From Grifola frondosa (lineage: Eukaryota > Basidiomycota > Agaricomycetes > Polyporales > Grifolaceae): 64,000 nucleotides of DNA. The position numbers and the translations under genes are program-made. Below are positions 24,566-34,081 of this stretch, in pieces. Below the pieces are notes generated by a model. That model saw only the letters and a program-made list of their open reading frames with translations, was not told the origin of the DNA and ran no database searches. Location: NCBI GenBank assembly GCA_001683735.1, contig LUGG01000025.1, positions 558,001-622,000 on the forward strand, in the 5' to 3' direction. Within the stretch, counting starts at the first letter, position 1; the number at the start of each line of letters is the position of its first letter.

Positions 24566-24989
24566 TGCGCCCGGGGGCTGGTTGTAATGTGTTGGGCATG
24601 TGCCAACGGCCGTGAATTCCCCTGTCAGTGAAAGGGCTAAGGCGGAGTGAGTTGATATGTTTTAAAGTGGACCAGTGGGCGTGTTGGCGGTAGGGTGTAA
24701 CAGCCGTTTCGTAGAGCGGATACATTTCTGCACCGTGAAAGTTATCGACGCCATCCGCTGCTTCGTGCTATCGTACAAGTATAAAATACAACCCGACCGC
24801 TTCGGTCGGCGTCCCCCCGTGTGTGACTCGTAGAATCCAAACAAATCGACGCTATTCGCCTATCGTACAAGTATACACATACAATCAAACACAATCCATA
24901 CCGGATCCGAGCCCTTCGTCCTATCGTACAAGTATAAGATACACCACGACCGTTGTGGTCGGCTTCACCCCAACCACCGAAGTGGTTAA
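24566..24989. other. Interval with three 3'-end-like repeat motifs and hairpins
   Basis: Lies between the start of the nucleotidyltransferase-like gene and the stop of G1. The word CTATCGTACAAGTATA occurs at 24768, 24860 and 24921, each time with TTCG ending two bases before it. Short hairpins follow: CCGACCG-CTT-CGGTCGG at 24793-24809 and AACCAC-CGAA-GTGGTT near 24972-24987. Confidence 0.6.
24768..24937. repeat. Three copies of CTATCGTACAAGTATA
   Basis: At 24768-24783, 24860-24875 and 24921-24936, all in the same orientation, spaced 92 and 61 bp. A related copy (TTCG, two bases, then CTATCGTACAA) lies at 62026-62042, next to the stop of the GT61 gene. Confidence 0.85.
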
Positions 24990-26563
24990 TCACATGAATG
25001 CAGTCTCGGCGTCCACGTCGATGTATGCGTCGGTGGACGTGTCGGGTGCAATGTACAGCAAGGAGACGCTGCTGAGCTCAAAGCCACATCGCCAAGTGAC
25101 CCACTTATTGCTATATTTCGCCTTGTCGCCGACCTTCCACCTCTTCAGTTGGCATTCCACTAACACGACGTCGTTCTTGGAGATGGTAGCCGCGCTAATG
25201 GTGTCCATAGTGGTCTTGGGGCCAAAGCGCTCGGTGGCGTCGTAAACCCTTGTGAACGGAGCCGCCTGATTGAGTTGTCAGATAAGATGAGTGGAGAACG
25301 AATTAATTGCGTACGGTGAGCGCGGGGTCTCCCTTAGAGCGTGAAGTCATCAGTTTGCCAGCGTACACTGCGTTCGGCATATCGTCTAAGAGGGAGTGAG
25401 AAATGGATGGGCGTTCAGGTCTGCAAAGCACATACTGATGGGAGGACGGGAGCGGCCGTTGACGAGAGCGTGTGCGCTTTCGAGATCGCCCTCGCAAAGG
25501 AGGCGCACGCCGATGTTGACGCGCTGGCGGGGCTCGCCACCATCGCTAAAGAACCATAAGCTCCTCGCGATTCCTCCGATCCAAAATGTGACGGGAAGTC
25601 CGTCGATACACATGATGCGGTCAAGCTCCTCATCGAGCGGAGTGGGCACGCCCCAGGTCATGTCGGGGGGAGCGCAACCCAAGCTGTAATGTCTGGTTGC
25701 TCGGTCTTGGAAGGATACGAACTGACGCATGCGGCTGAGATAATACGTGTCAAGCATGTCCAACAATTGAAATAGATTGATACCCGTACGTCATCGTGCC
25801 CTCCGGCAAATAGCCTGGGTTATGCACCACGACGGGAGTCGCTGCTGTATCACCCTGCATGATCACACCTGCGAGGGCAGTGGGATAAGTGGGGGTCATG
25901 ACAGGTTGTTGGCCATAAACGCGGGCTGGGCGATCGTTCGCGGGAGCAGGGACGTTGGTGGTGAGTGAAGTGAGACCCGGCGGGTGTGTGGTGCCAACGA
26001 CGGAAGGAGACCCGGTGCCGACAACATCCCCCGCATCAGTGATAGCAGTCACAATTGTGGCGGGAAAGGGATGAACAGCATCAGTGACAGGCACGTTAGA
26101 GACGAGTGATGCGACGACCGGGGCGTTTGAGCACAACGTGGGTTCCGCTCGGGCGGTGCTGTCAATGGAAGTAGGGGCGTCGTTGATGGCAATGTTCACG
26201 GGAGCGGGCACGGATGTGGCTTCTGTGACAGGCACCGCCACCCACTCCTCGTCAGGGGCGATGGGGGTGTGGTCAATGTGAGTGCTGATGGTGGGTATGT
26301 AAGTATTGTCGATGATGTGGGGTATCATTACTCACCCGACGATGGAGGGGTCGCTGTCAGACTCGGTCAATGTGTCTTCATCTGTAGCGTCCTCTGTTGC
26401 AGCGGTGCTGGTGGCGGGGGGTCCATACTGAGCACGTGCAAAGAGAGAGAGCGAGAGGAGTGAGTATAGGCAAGAGGGGATGATGAATAACGTGAATGTA
26501 CCGAGTGCGCTTAGCGACACGGGTGGCGTTAGTGTCCTTTGCAGTGCGGGCCCGTGGAGGCAT
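24990..26563 (-). CDS. G1: unrecognised multi-exon protein of the Helitron-side block
   Basis: Start MPPRARTAKDTNATRVAKR at 26563, TATA about 50 nt upstream. Splicing gives an acidic segment (TEDATDEDTLTESDSDPSIVG), then THIDHTPIAPDEEWVAVPV and a long Ala/Pro/Thr/Val-rich linker. A folded middle follows (RMRQFVSFQDRATRHYSLG, FWIGGIARSLWFF), then DMPNAVYAGKLMTSRSKGDP, and a last exon with RVYDATERFGPKTTMDTISA, NDVVLVECQLKRWKV and CGFELSSVSLLYIAP, ending ETAFM. The last segment has the feel of a beta-rich OB-like fold, but I cannot name the family. All introns are GT-AG; one C must be added to the C6 run after the first intron to keep frame. It is divergent with G2 across a 1 kb region. Confidence 0.6.
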
Positions 26564-26610
26564 AATAGACGTCGAGGGCAGTACGCACTCCGAGGGTGAA
26601 CTGCGTGGAG

Positions 26611-26618
26611 TTTTTATA
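26611..26618 (-). promoter_or_regulatory. TATA box of G1
   Basis: TATAAAAA on the minus strand, about 50 nt upstream of the G1 ATG. Confidence 0.5.
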
Positions 26619-26795
26619 AGGAGGAAAGGAGGAGGAGTGGCGGTGTGAGAATCTCACAGGAGACGAGTGAGTTGACCGGCCAGAGGAACAGATGTGAGAT
26701 ATATAGACCACGTAAACCTGTGAACTAGGACGGTTGTGACGAACAGGGTTGTGAGACAACCACACATGTGATTATTACGAGAGTCGTGCACGACG

Positions 26796-27360
26796 AGGAG
26801 GCTCTCCTGTGATCAATTGTCTGTCGGTAATGGAAGAAGGAACGTGTGTGTTGTGCATGACATGTCGGCGTGTGATTGTTGTGCAAACGAGGAGTGTCCC
26901 CTGTGGCGGCAGGGTTGTTTGCAAGCGAACGGTGTGGGTGTGAGGTGCGCGTAAGAGGATTGCATACATGTGATTTGTTCCACAACCAGGAGGCTCTCCT
27001 GTGGCAAAAAGAGTTGTGGCGCAAACACTGTGAATGAGTGCAGAGATCACGAAGGGGCCCCAATGCGAGAAACACCCGTATCGTCGGGCGTTCGGAATGT
27101 GAGCTCCTGATTCTGAAATGTAGGTGGTGCTCCTGTGTGGAAAGGGTGGTTGTTAGCGATATACGATGGAGATGAAGAGGCAAGGTAAGGTATGACCGGC
27201 GGAAGTGTCCATCGTGTTGCGCACGCAGATATGGAGGTGATTGATAGTGCGTGTGCACTATGAACGGATGTGAGTATTGAAAACGATCGTAGGGGAGTGG
27301 TAGATTCGTCTGTGGGTGTGGGCATGTGATTTTGTTTTGGTTGGCAGGAGTTTCTCCTGT
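26796..27360 (+). repeat. Five copies of AGGAG-N3-CYCCTGT
   Basis: The core GGAG-N3-CTCC is palindromic. The first three copies are spaced 94 and 98 bp, about nine helical turns; the others 134 and 224 bp. Flanks share TGTG/GTTGT-rich words, so part of the spacing comes from degenerate ~95-bp tandem repeats. Confidence 0.8.
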
Positions 27361-27474
27361 CAAGTACAGGCGTCGGGTAACGGAGTGCTCTACGAAAGGT
27401 GAAGTGTACGGGGTCAAATGAGGGGACACCGGTGGGCGCACGTATTGGGGAGTGGCGCGATGTGAGGAGGAGGG

Positions 27475-27480
27475 TATAAA
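27475..27480 (+). promoter_or_regulatory. TATA box of G2
   Basis: TATAAA 74 nt upstream of the G2 ATG at 27554. Confidence 0.55.
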
Positions 27481-27553
27481 ATGAATGGGGCTTTGTGGCC
27501 AAATGCGTTGGAGTCCCATCCTCGAGGCGGGTTCGTCGTCTTCCATTGTAGCA

Positions 27554-28744
27554 ATGTCGTTTATCAAAGGTCAGTTGGTGACACGATCGGGACATGGAAT
27601 GAGTTAACGTTGATGTTATAGCTTCCAATCTGGTGTTCGCCCGAGATCTGTGGCCGTCGCAGATCGGCCGGCCTATTCGAGACCACGACGACGCGGATAC
27701 GTTGCCCATGTGGCGCGTCATGCCGCACGACTTCGACGAGTTATGTGGATGGGCGGTGGTGGAGGGAGACACATCAGCCCACGAGGGGGCTCGGCGCACG
27801 GTGGTGGTTTATGACCCCTTAGTGCATCAGGGAAGGAACGGTTCGATGTGTCAGGTCACAGTTCGCCTGCAAGGATTCATCGAGAGCGTGAACTTGAATC
27901 CCTTAGGCAATTGGAGTGGGTGAGTACAAACGTTTTATAGCTGTTTCCGTTGCTAATGTGTCCTTGGGTGTAGGCGCGATCATGACGCACCTGGTGCGGT
28001 GCAGTTCGTGACACTTTCTGGGGGAGGATTTGTACCTCCGTTTCTCGCCCAGCAGGACGTGATGTGCAACCTACGGGCACTCGTGATGGGGGCACTGGGC
28101 ATTCAATCGGGCTATGCCGCTGCAGAGAGTGGTGTCATCGAGTTGAAGCGTAGAGTGTTTACCAGGGTGCGTACTTGTGTTTCACCATTCGATTGATATC
28201 ACGGTATTGATGTCGTGTAGGTGAGACCGACATTCACTGTGCGGTCGGCGCTCCGCGTGGGAGATGACCCTACGGGAAGAGCGGCACGGATTGCTTCATG
28301 ATGGGTTGTCGCTCATTGAGTGTCTACCGCGATTCAACACCCGGATGGGCAAATTGTTCCGGCGTCCCATATGGCATTCCACAAGGGCGATTTCGTGGAT
28401 GTGGCTGTTTTTGTGGAGGTCGTCACGCGGTGGGCGCACCGTTCACGTACATGTGACATCAACTTCGCGATTCAGGACGTCGTCCGGCTCAGTGCCGCAA
28501 GTGAGCTGAAGGTGTGTGTGGCAGGCATGTGGATTTCTGTGTTTGCTTATCATCCCCACAGGCCAATGTGAGGGCCGTGATGGACAGCCACAACGCCCAC
28601 ACAGACCGTTTCGGGATGGAGGAGGGCGCGTCGGGCTTTTACTATGACATGGACCCTACTTATGTCGCGGTGCCTGAGACACCAGAACCGAGTACGCATG
28701 AAGACGAAGATGTGGAGTTGGACGATATGTTGGAAGATTTTTAG
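27554..28744 (+). CDS. G2: unrecognised spliced protein, possible OB-fold
   Basis: Short first exon MSFIK (27554-27569), then an intron to 27621. Exon 2 (27622-27919) reads SNLVFARDLWPSQIGRPIRD...RRTVVVYDPLVHQ and SMCQVTVRLQGFIESVNL. Exon 3, from 27974, reads RDHDAPGAVQFVTLSGGGFV...GVIELKRRVFTR. Later come HMAFHKGDFVDVAVFVEVV and CDINFAIQDVVRL, then an acidic tail ending ELDDMLEDF at 28744. The alternating hydrophobic pattern around HKGDFVDV resembles OB-fold single-strand-binding modules, but this is a guess. Two TGA codons near 28300 and 28318 lie in the joined frame; either a further intron or another base error must remove them, and I could not find a splice that keeps frame. G1 and G4 look similar in style. 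Confidence 0.5.
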
Positions 28745-29011
28745 GGTAGTTGCACGGGATGATATGGAATGAAAGAACGCTGTGGTCCACCATATGTAAC
28801 GACGAACGACGGGACAGTCGATATTTTTATGTTTGTATAAGGAGCGGCCTACACACACACGCACGGGAATGGAGATGAGGCCCTAATCAACGAGGACAAC
28901 GGGAGGGGTAGTCATGACATGTACATGTGATACTCCACGTGCTTGGGATTCCACCTTGAAAATGATGACTGTGTACCACTACGCCACAGAGACTGTGAGC
29001 GATATGCATAA

Positions 29012-29158
29012 TTAGGAATCATGAGGTATACGGACCGATGGGTCGTCTCCTCCTCCACCACGAACGAGGGAATATATGGTTTCGCCAGGAGCATGGTCGT
29101 GGTCGAAGAAGCGGTCTAGTTGAGACAGAAGGTAGGTATTGGCAAATGAGTCGGCCAT
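29012..29158 (-). CDS. Possible 48-residue orphan ORF
   Basis: Starts MADSFANTYLLSQLDRFFDH and ends PSVRIPHDS. No family is recognised and there is no other coding evidence; the open frame could be chance. Confidence 0.2.
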   Translation of the reverse strand: MADSFANTYLLSQLDRFFDHDHAPGETIYSLVRGGGGDDPSVRIPHDS

Positions 29159-29780
29159 GATGTGTAGCTCATGGTGATGGATGCGCGAATTTAAACAAAT
29201 TAATGGGGGAAGGGACGTGTTCCAATGTCCGAACGGTCCGCGCACCAGCCATGATCCGAATACGGATGCAAAGTTGTCGGGGCGGATATCGGAAGAGACT
29301 GTCAAGGACAGTTCGGTAGTGGGTAGCAGGACGAACCGCGAAAGGTAGGAGATAGGAGAGATTAGGAGCAGAGTGATGTGTCAATACTAAATGATGCCAT
29401 TCAACAAGGGAACAGATGCGGTTGCAGCGGTGGGGTGTGCGGAAGAAACATGAGGAGGCGCGCAATCAGAGGAGCCCACGTGACCGTGCTCGGGTTTTGG
29501 GCGGTGCCGGCGGTAACTGATGTCTGTAGTGGCCGCCACCATGCTTTCTGCTCGCGCTGTCCTCTGTCCATCGTACTCTCGTATTGGACCCCTACCCCTT
29601 TCTGTCCATCATTGCACTCTCGTATTGCGCCGTTACTTTCGTGGAGTATCTATTTACCGCACTCATTTCAGCCCCTCACGTGATCGTTCCAGTTCGTAGT
29701 TCAACCGTGGGCAGGGCGCGACGTCGATAATGAACGCAGTGTTCGTGTTCACTTTTCAACCGTGGGGGTTCAGCATGTTT

Positions 29781-29786
29781 TATAAG
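29781..29786 (+). promoter_or_regulatory. TATA-like site of G3
   Basis: TTTTATAAGG around 29778-29787, about 53 nt upstream of the G3 ATG at 29834. Confidence 0.45.
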
Positions 29787-29833
29787 GAACGGTGGGTGGG
29801 AATGAAGGTGTCTTGCTCTTCGCTCACGCCCAC

Positions 29834-31302
29834 ATGGACGACTTACTGCAATCCGAAGTGGCGCACCGTCTCACTGTTCTCAAAGTGGCGATTCGCCGGC
29901 TTGAAGATGGTGCTCAGCGCTGCGACATGGCAACGATCATATCTTCACGGGTTGCCTGTGCGTCTGTGGATGTATGGGTGAAAGAGCCCACAAGTGGTAT
30001 GCCCTCTTTACGGTGTCAAGGTTATCGCTGACTGCCCTCGCTCTTGTGGAACGTGTTGTTGCAGAACCCCCCCCTGTTGTGCAACACCCGGTTGTAGATG
30101 CTCACCCTGTTGTGCAACGCGTGGATCCGGAATCTCTCCCTCTTCTGCAACGCGTGGTTCCGACAGCCGTCCCTCTTGTGGAACACGTGCTTCTGGCAGC
30201 CGTCCCTGTTGTCGAAGACGTCGTTCCGGAATCCCTGCCTCTTGCGGAACATGTCGTTCGGGAACGTGAACGCATGGAAGACCACGCGCCCGTTGAGGAA
30301 CGCGAGGCGGTGGAAGACGATATCCCCCTTATCGTTCCCAAGGAGCCTGATGGACGACAGGCACCACAACTCGTTTTCCTTCCTGAGCCGCGTGATACAG
30401 AACCCGGAGAAGAAGATCAGCTGGATGCGAAGAGTGAAAGTGACGTGCATGAATTAGATGCCAGCAGTGACACAGAGGTAGATGAATTGGATGTGACGAG
30501 CGAAAACTGAGGTCGATGAATTGGAGGTCAGTGTCATTGTATGATTTTTATTTCTGTGTTGGATGATGCGCATTTCATATCCTAGATCGAGAGTGGTTTG
30601 CAGGTCGCTGCCGAAGACGCTGAGGTGGAGCTGATTCGGGACGCACCGCTGCACGGACGTGATGATGTGGCCGCCTTCGTCAAAGCTGAATGCCGTGAGT
30701 TATGTCAACTGCTCGTTGAGTACGAGGCTCTGCGCGAGGGCTGCAAGGTGAGCATCCGTTCTTGCACAAGATTGGTCGGATTCTAACTTGCAGTGGTAGC
30801 GCGAAGTGTTAAGTGCCAAGAACAGGCCCAAGGAAATCACCAATTGGATCCAACACCGCAGAGATCCTGTGGGCGGGCCGCGGAAGTTGCGGAAACGCCA
30901 GTTTGCAAAGGCGTGGCTGGCGTGGTGGTGGGCCACCAACCCGGTTTGGAGGCATGCCAGGTTTTCGCGGCTTCGTGTGGATCCGGCCAAAGATCTCTCT
31001 CAGTGGGCGCATCTTGACAAAGGCAGTCGCAGCGGTATACGCATTGCCGTTGTCACTGTGTTTTGGTGGGTTCCGGATGTCCCCACGGATGAGAATTCTG
31101 CATGGGCGGAAAGCGTTGCAGATCTTTCCTATGTGTTGCGCACTTTGATTCGCCTGCGGAGCGAGAAGCGGGGGATATGTAAGTGGTTTGTTCATTTTCT
31201 GCACCACTATTAACGCTCAAGTATGTTGGCAGTGGATCGGATGCCAGGAAGAGGTGTGCACCCGCTGACGCCGCGTCGCGCGCCGGGGCGTCATCCAAGA
31301 AG
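29834..31302 (+). CDS. G3: protein with decapeptide repeats and Trp-rich C-terminal domain
   Basis: ATG 29834 (MDDLLQSEVAHRLTVLKVAI). Exon 1 ends at 29996; the intron 29997-30064 is phase 1. Exon 2 has about seven degenerate ten-residue repeats of the form VVPxxVPLVEH (30065-30290), then an acidic tract with EVDELDV repeats. One A must be removed from AAAA at 30503-30506 so that it ends TEVDELE before the intron to about 30587. Then IESGLQVAAEDAEVELIRDA, an intron ending TGGTAG, and REVLSAKNRPKEITNWIQHR...FAKAWLAWWWATNPVWR, QWAHLDKGSRSG, VTVFWWVPDVP and WAESVADLSYVLRTL. The last part matches a Trp-rich domain I recall as recurrent in agaricomycete hypothetical proteins, without known function. 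The exact 3' end is uncertain. Confidence 0.6.
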
Positions 31303-32192
31303 TGAGCATTCCGTTGTTAGCTTCTGTTGGCGGATGTGCTCATTGCAGCCACAGGCGTCGCATCACTGATTAGTTGATTTCCTCTACCCCTCTCATTTTG
31401 ATCTCGTGTCGTGCCATGTCCTGAAGACTTCGTCGATCATGCTGGACTATGTGATTCGCTTTTGTACTCTTTACTGCTCATGTACACCATATCCCCTGGA
31501 AGTTGTCGCTGTAATATAACATGTGCATGCCATCCGAATCGTAGAAGCATGGGGCGCATTTTCTCGCTTATTTCCAACAGTACATTCGCAAAGACACAGT
31601 CAATGTAGATGCGGCATGTAGGAAACATATTGTATTTGCCATGGCGTGTGAGTGGAGGGAGTCAACGGAATCATCCAGCACGAGGACGAAGAGAATGCTG
31701 TCCATGACGGACACGTCCTCTCCGAAGGAATGCGTTTACACGAATTTTTGCCTATGACATCTTCGCTTACTCTCACACAGATGAATGTGTTTCAGGCCAC
31801 GCAGGTAGTGTATGTGTTCCAAACTCGCATACTGTTAAGTAAGAGTGAGTGCTGTGCGGCACCCGGAGGCGTCATATGCAATGAACAATTTGAGCGGTTG
31901 TGCTCTAGATAAATAAGCGGCTTGATGCGTGAGATACATGATGGTCGTACGCCGGCCCATGAATGCACGAGTAGAGCAGGAACAACATGGAACAGCCCGC
32001 GCCGTGAAAGCTCTGGATCAACTCAAACATCCGATCAGACATCCGAGTCGTAGATCACCCGCCACGATCAAAGAGCGGATGCAAAAGGCGGAAGTCACTA
32101 TGCATCGCCATCAAAGAACACACGGTAAGTGGACATACCCCTAGGTGGTGTTTAAAACCTCAGTGTGATACGCAATCCCCCCCCGAGGGACC
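31303..32192. other. Interval between G3 and G4
   Basis: Short plus-strand frames (31652-31912; 31938-32144, basic, with RRPMNARVEQEQHGTARAVK) may be exons of a further small gene, but starts and splice sites are not convincing. Confidence 0.35.
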
Positions 32193-32708
32193 ATGTCGTT
32201 TGAGGTGAGTCCACCGTCATTCCAATTGATCGCTGATGGACAATCGGCATCCAAAATAGAGACGAACCATTCGTGCATTCTATGTGCCGATCAACGGTCC
32301 CGCCCGTTTTGTGCACGTTCCGGTTCATAGGTATGCTCTCGACGGCGGAACGGACATATGCATCACCGAAGGCACATTTGCCGCTCCTGGAATCCACGTA
32401 TGCACCGAGGAGGTCGCGCTTCACCGCTGTGGAGGTCGGGTGGATGGTGAGGTCCGATTTACTCTTTATTATTTCGAGAATCGGGGCATCAACCACCCCA
32501 ACATCAACGTCATCGAGCACGACGCACGACAAGTATGGTTCGGGGAGGTGATCGCCTTCCGACAGGGAGTTGTATGTCCTGGTATGGTGCACATGAGGCG
32601 CGGAGATGACGTCCTCGTCAGGCAGGCCGTACAGCGGTGAGTATACCCAAATGTGGTACAGGATCCGCTCACTCGCACCAATCCAGATTCTTGACCGGGC
32701 GTGTGTGA
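32193..32708 (+). CDS. G4: unrecognised small beta-rich protein
   Basis: Three exons with consistent phases and no correction needed: 32193-32204 (MSFE), about 32261-32636, and about 32687-32708. After splicing it reads RRTIRAFYVPINGPARFVHV...GTDICITEGTFAAPGIHVCT, then RFTLYYFENRGINHPNINVI, QVWFGEVIAFRQG and NMxxGD-like MVHMRRGDDVLVRQAVQRF, ending LTGRV. The predicted size is about 135 residues. I recall similar short proteins in agaricomycetes but know no function. It starts MSFE where G2 starts MSFIK. Its stop lies 15 bp from the stop of the Helitron gene on the other strand. Confidence 0.55.
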
Positions 32709-32723
32709 GACTGTGCCGGCGCA

Positions 32724-34081
32724 TCAGGACATAGTGTCTGTTCCAAGTACATACATCACATGGCAGACTCGGTGTCCCACAGTGCTGTGTAAGTGGGGGA
32801 GGCGATCTTGAAGAGTACCCTCATACATACAATGTCTGCCAGTGGCCAATCCATCGTGGTACCAAACATGGCGTGATCGAGTAATAACGCGTGCGGTGAA
32901 GTGTGCCGCCCCGGCATACCACAGTGCGCGAAGATGCCAATAGCGGAGGACTCCGCCCACACGGAGTGTTATGAGTGGGCTTATAGACATCGGGCCCGTT
33001 TCTATAGCCACCTGGGCCACATCCAAAATGATCAGGGGTGGTGACTCGTTTAAAACGGTGCTCACCGGACACATGTCACGGCACGCGCCACAACGAGTGG
33101 GATATCCACCACTTATCAGCCGCCGTACACAATCTTGAGTGGATGTCAGCGTGGGGATTGGTTCCCGCCATAAAAAAGGGAAAATGCTCCACTGATATGA
33201 AGACGAGAAATCGGTTTGAACTGTTGTACTCCGTTGACAACGCTCGCAAACGACCACAGAGCGTGCGAAGGGCGTCGGAGTGGTAAATAAAAATTGAAGT
33301 ACATCGTTTAAGGCGGTCAGTGAGTGTCCCGTTCTGGGAAACATCCCAGCATTAAGGGCAACCATCAAGTCCCGTATTTGGTCCCGCAGAACCTCAAATA
33401 AAGCGGGATCTCCGTGTAAGTTTGCCATTCCGCGCAATATGTGATGAAATAACACATTACCGGGGCATACGGCATTTGTCCACTCTTCCTCCTGCAGCAA
33501 GTTCCATATGATGGTCAGTGTAGAGTCATACGCACAACTCCAATTATTACTATCCCAAACAAAACCGAACATAACTTGCTCGGTGGGAGCGCCAGATGAT
33601 GAGCGCAATTGCGGTTCAATGCGAGCACGCTTGGCCATTCGCGAAGTTGTACTCACGGGCGCCCATGTGGTTTCAGTGGGTCGTTTCAGTCGGGGTGTAG
33701 ACTGCGGCGATATCGTTCGATCACCAACCAACTTCCATCCTCCGTAGTCTAAACGACTCGTAGGATATGCGATCGGTCGTTTACTCCAGTCCAAAGCAGG
33801 ATGAACGTCGGGCGGCACATGATCGTTGCCATAAGTCGCGTTGTACGATTGAATAAGGGGCCCTCTCGAATCGCCATGAACGGTGGCGGGCAAACGGTGA
33901 TGGAACGACAGCTTGGTGATGTCGTTGAGAATTTCGAGCTCCTGCAGCTCTCGTCGTAAGCCTCCTGTGATACCACCCTGCATTTTGGTGTGGTCGAAAT
34001 CTTCGATTATAACCGTGCCTGCCAATGATGAGCTTCTAGACAAACAAGTGTACATGGACAAGTGAGACCGACAATACCTCA
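32724..34081 (-). CDS. Helitron protein, helicase end and cysteine-peptidase-like domain
   Basis: After the frame break at 34081-34083 the protein continues RYCRSHLSMYTCLSRSSSLA, the last SF1 helicase block, then GGLRRELQELEILNDITKLS. A Ser/Thr/Arg-rich linker follows. The domain from about 33570 reads FGFVWDSNNWSCAYDSTLTI, where Cys follows Asn-Trp-Ser as in the Cys box of papain-like ubiquitin peptidases. CERCQRS...CGACRDMC could be a zinc ribbon. Near the end HLRALWYAGAAHFTARVI and HVWYHDG resemble the His box and the following Asp. I infer a ubiquitin-specific-peptidase-like fold. Comparable NxSCAYDS sequences occur, as I recall, in other agaricomycete Helitron helicases. Confidence 0.65.

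Larger units (their letters stand above)
26564..27553. promoter_or_regulatory. Divergent promoter between G1 and G2 with five 15-bp motifs
   Basis: The only open frames here are repetitive and unsupported. TATA-like sequences face outward on both sides. A 15-bp word, AGGAG-N3-CYCCTGT, occurs at 26796-26810, 26890-26904, 26988-27002, 27122-27136 (one mismatch) and 27346-27360, always in the same orientation. Confidence 0.65.
28745..29833. other. Interval between G2 and G3
   Basis: Holds a possible 48-codon minus-strand ORF (29012-29158) and the G3 promoter. Otherwise nothing is recognised. Confidence 0.4.

Noticed and set aside
26725..27799. Long minus-strand frames of 280 and 250 codons
   Set aside because: They run through the divergent promoter and antisense to G2, are rich in His/Pro/Ser/Thr from repeated TGTG/GGAG words, and match no family. 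G1 and G2 have better starts, TATA boxes and introns.
32152..32724. 190-codon minus-strand frame continuing after the Helitron stop
   Set aside because: It is antisense to G4, which has correct splice sites and a coherent protein; the frame starts after the Helitron stop and is not needed for the Helitron protein.
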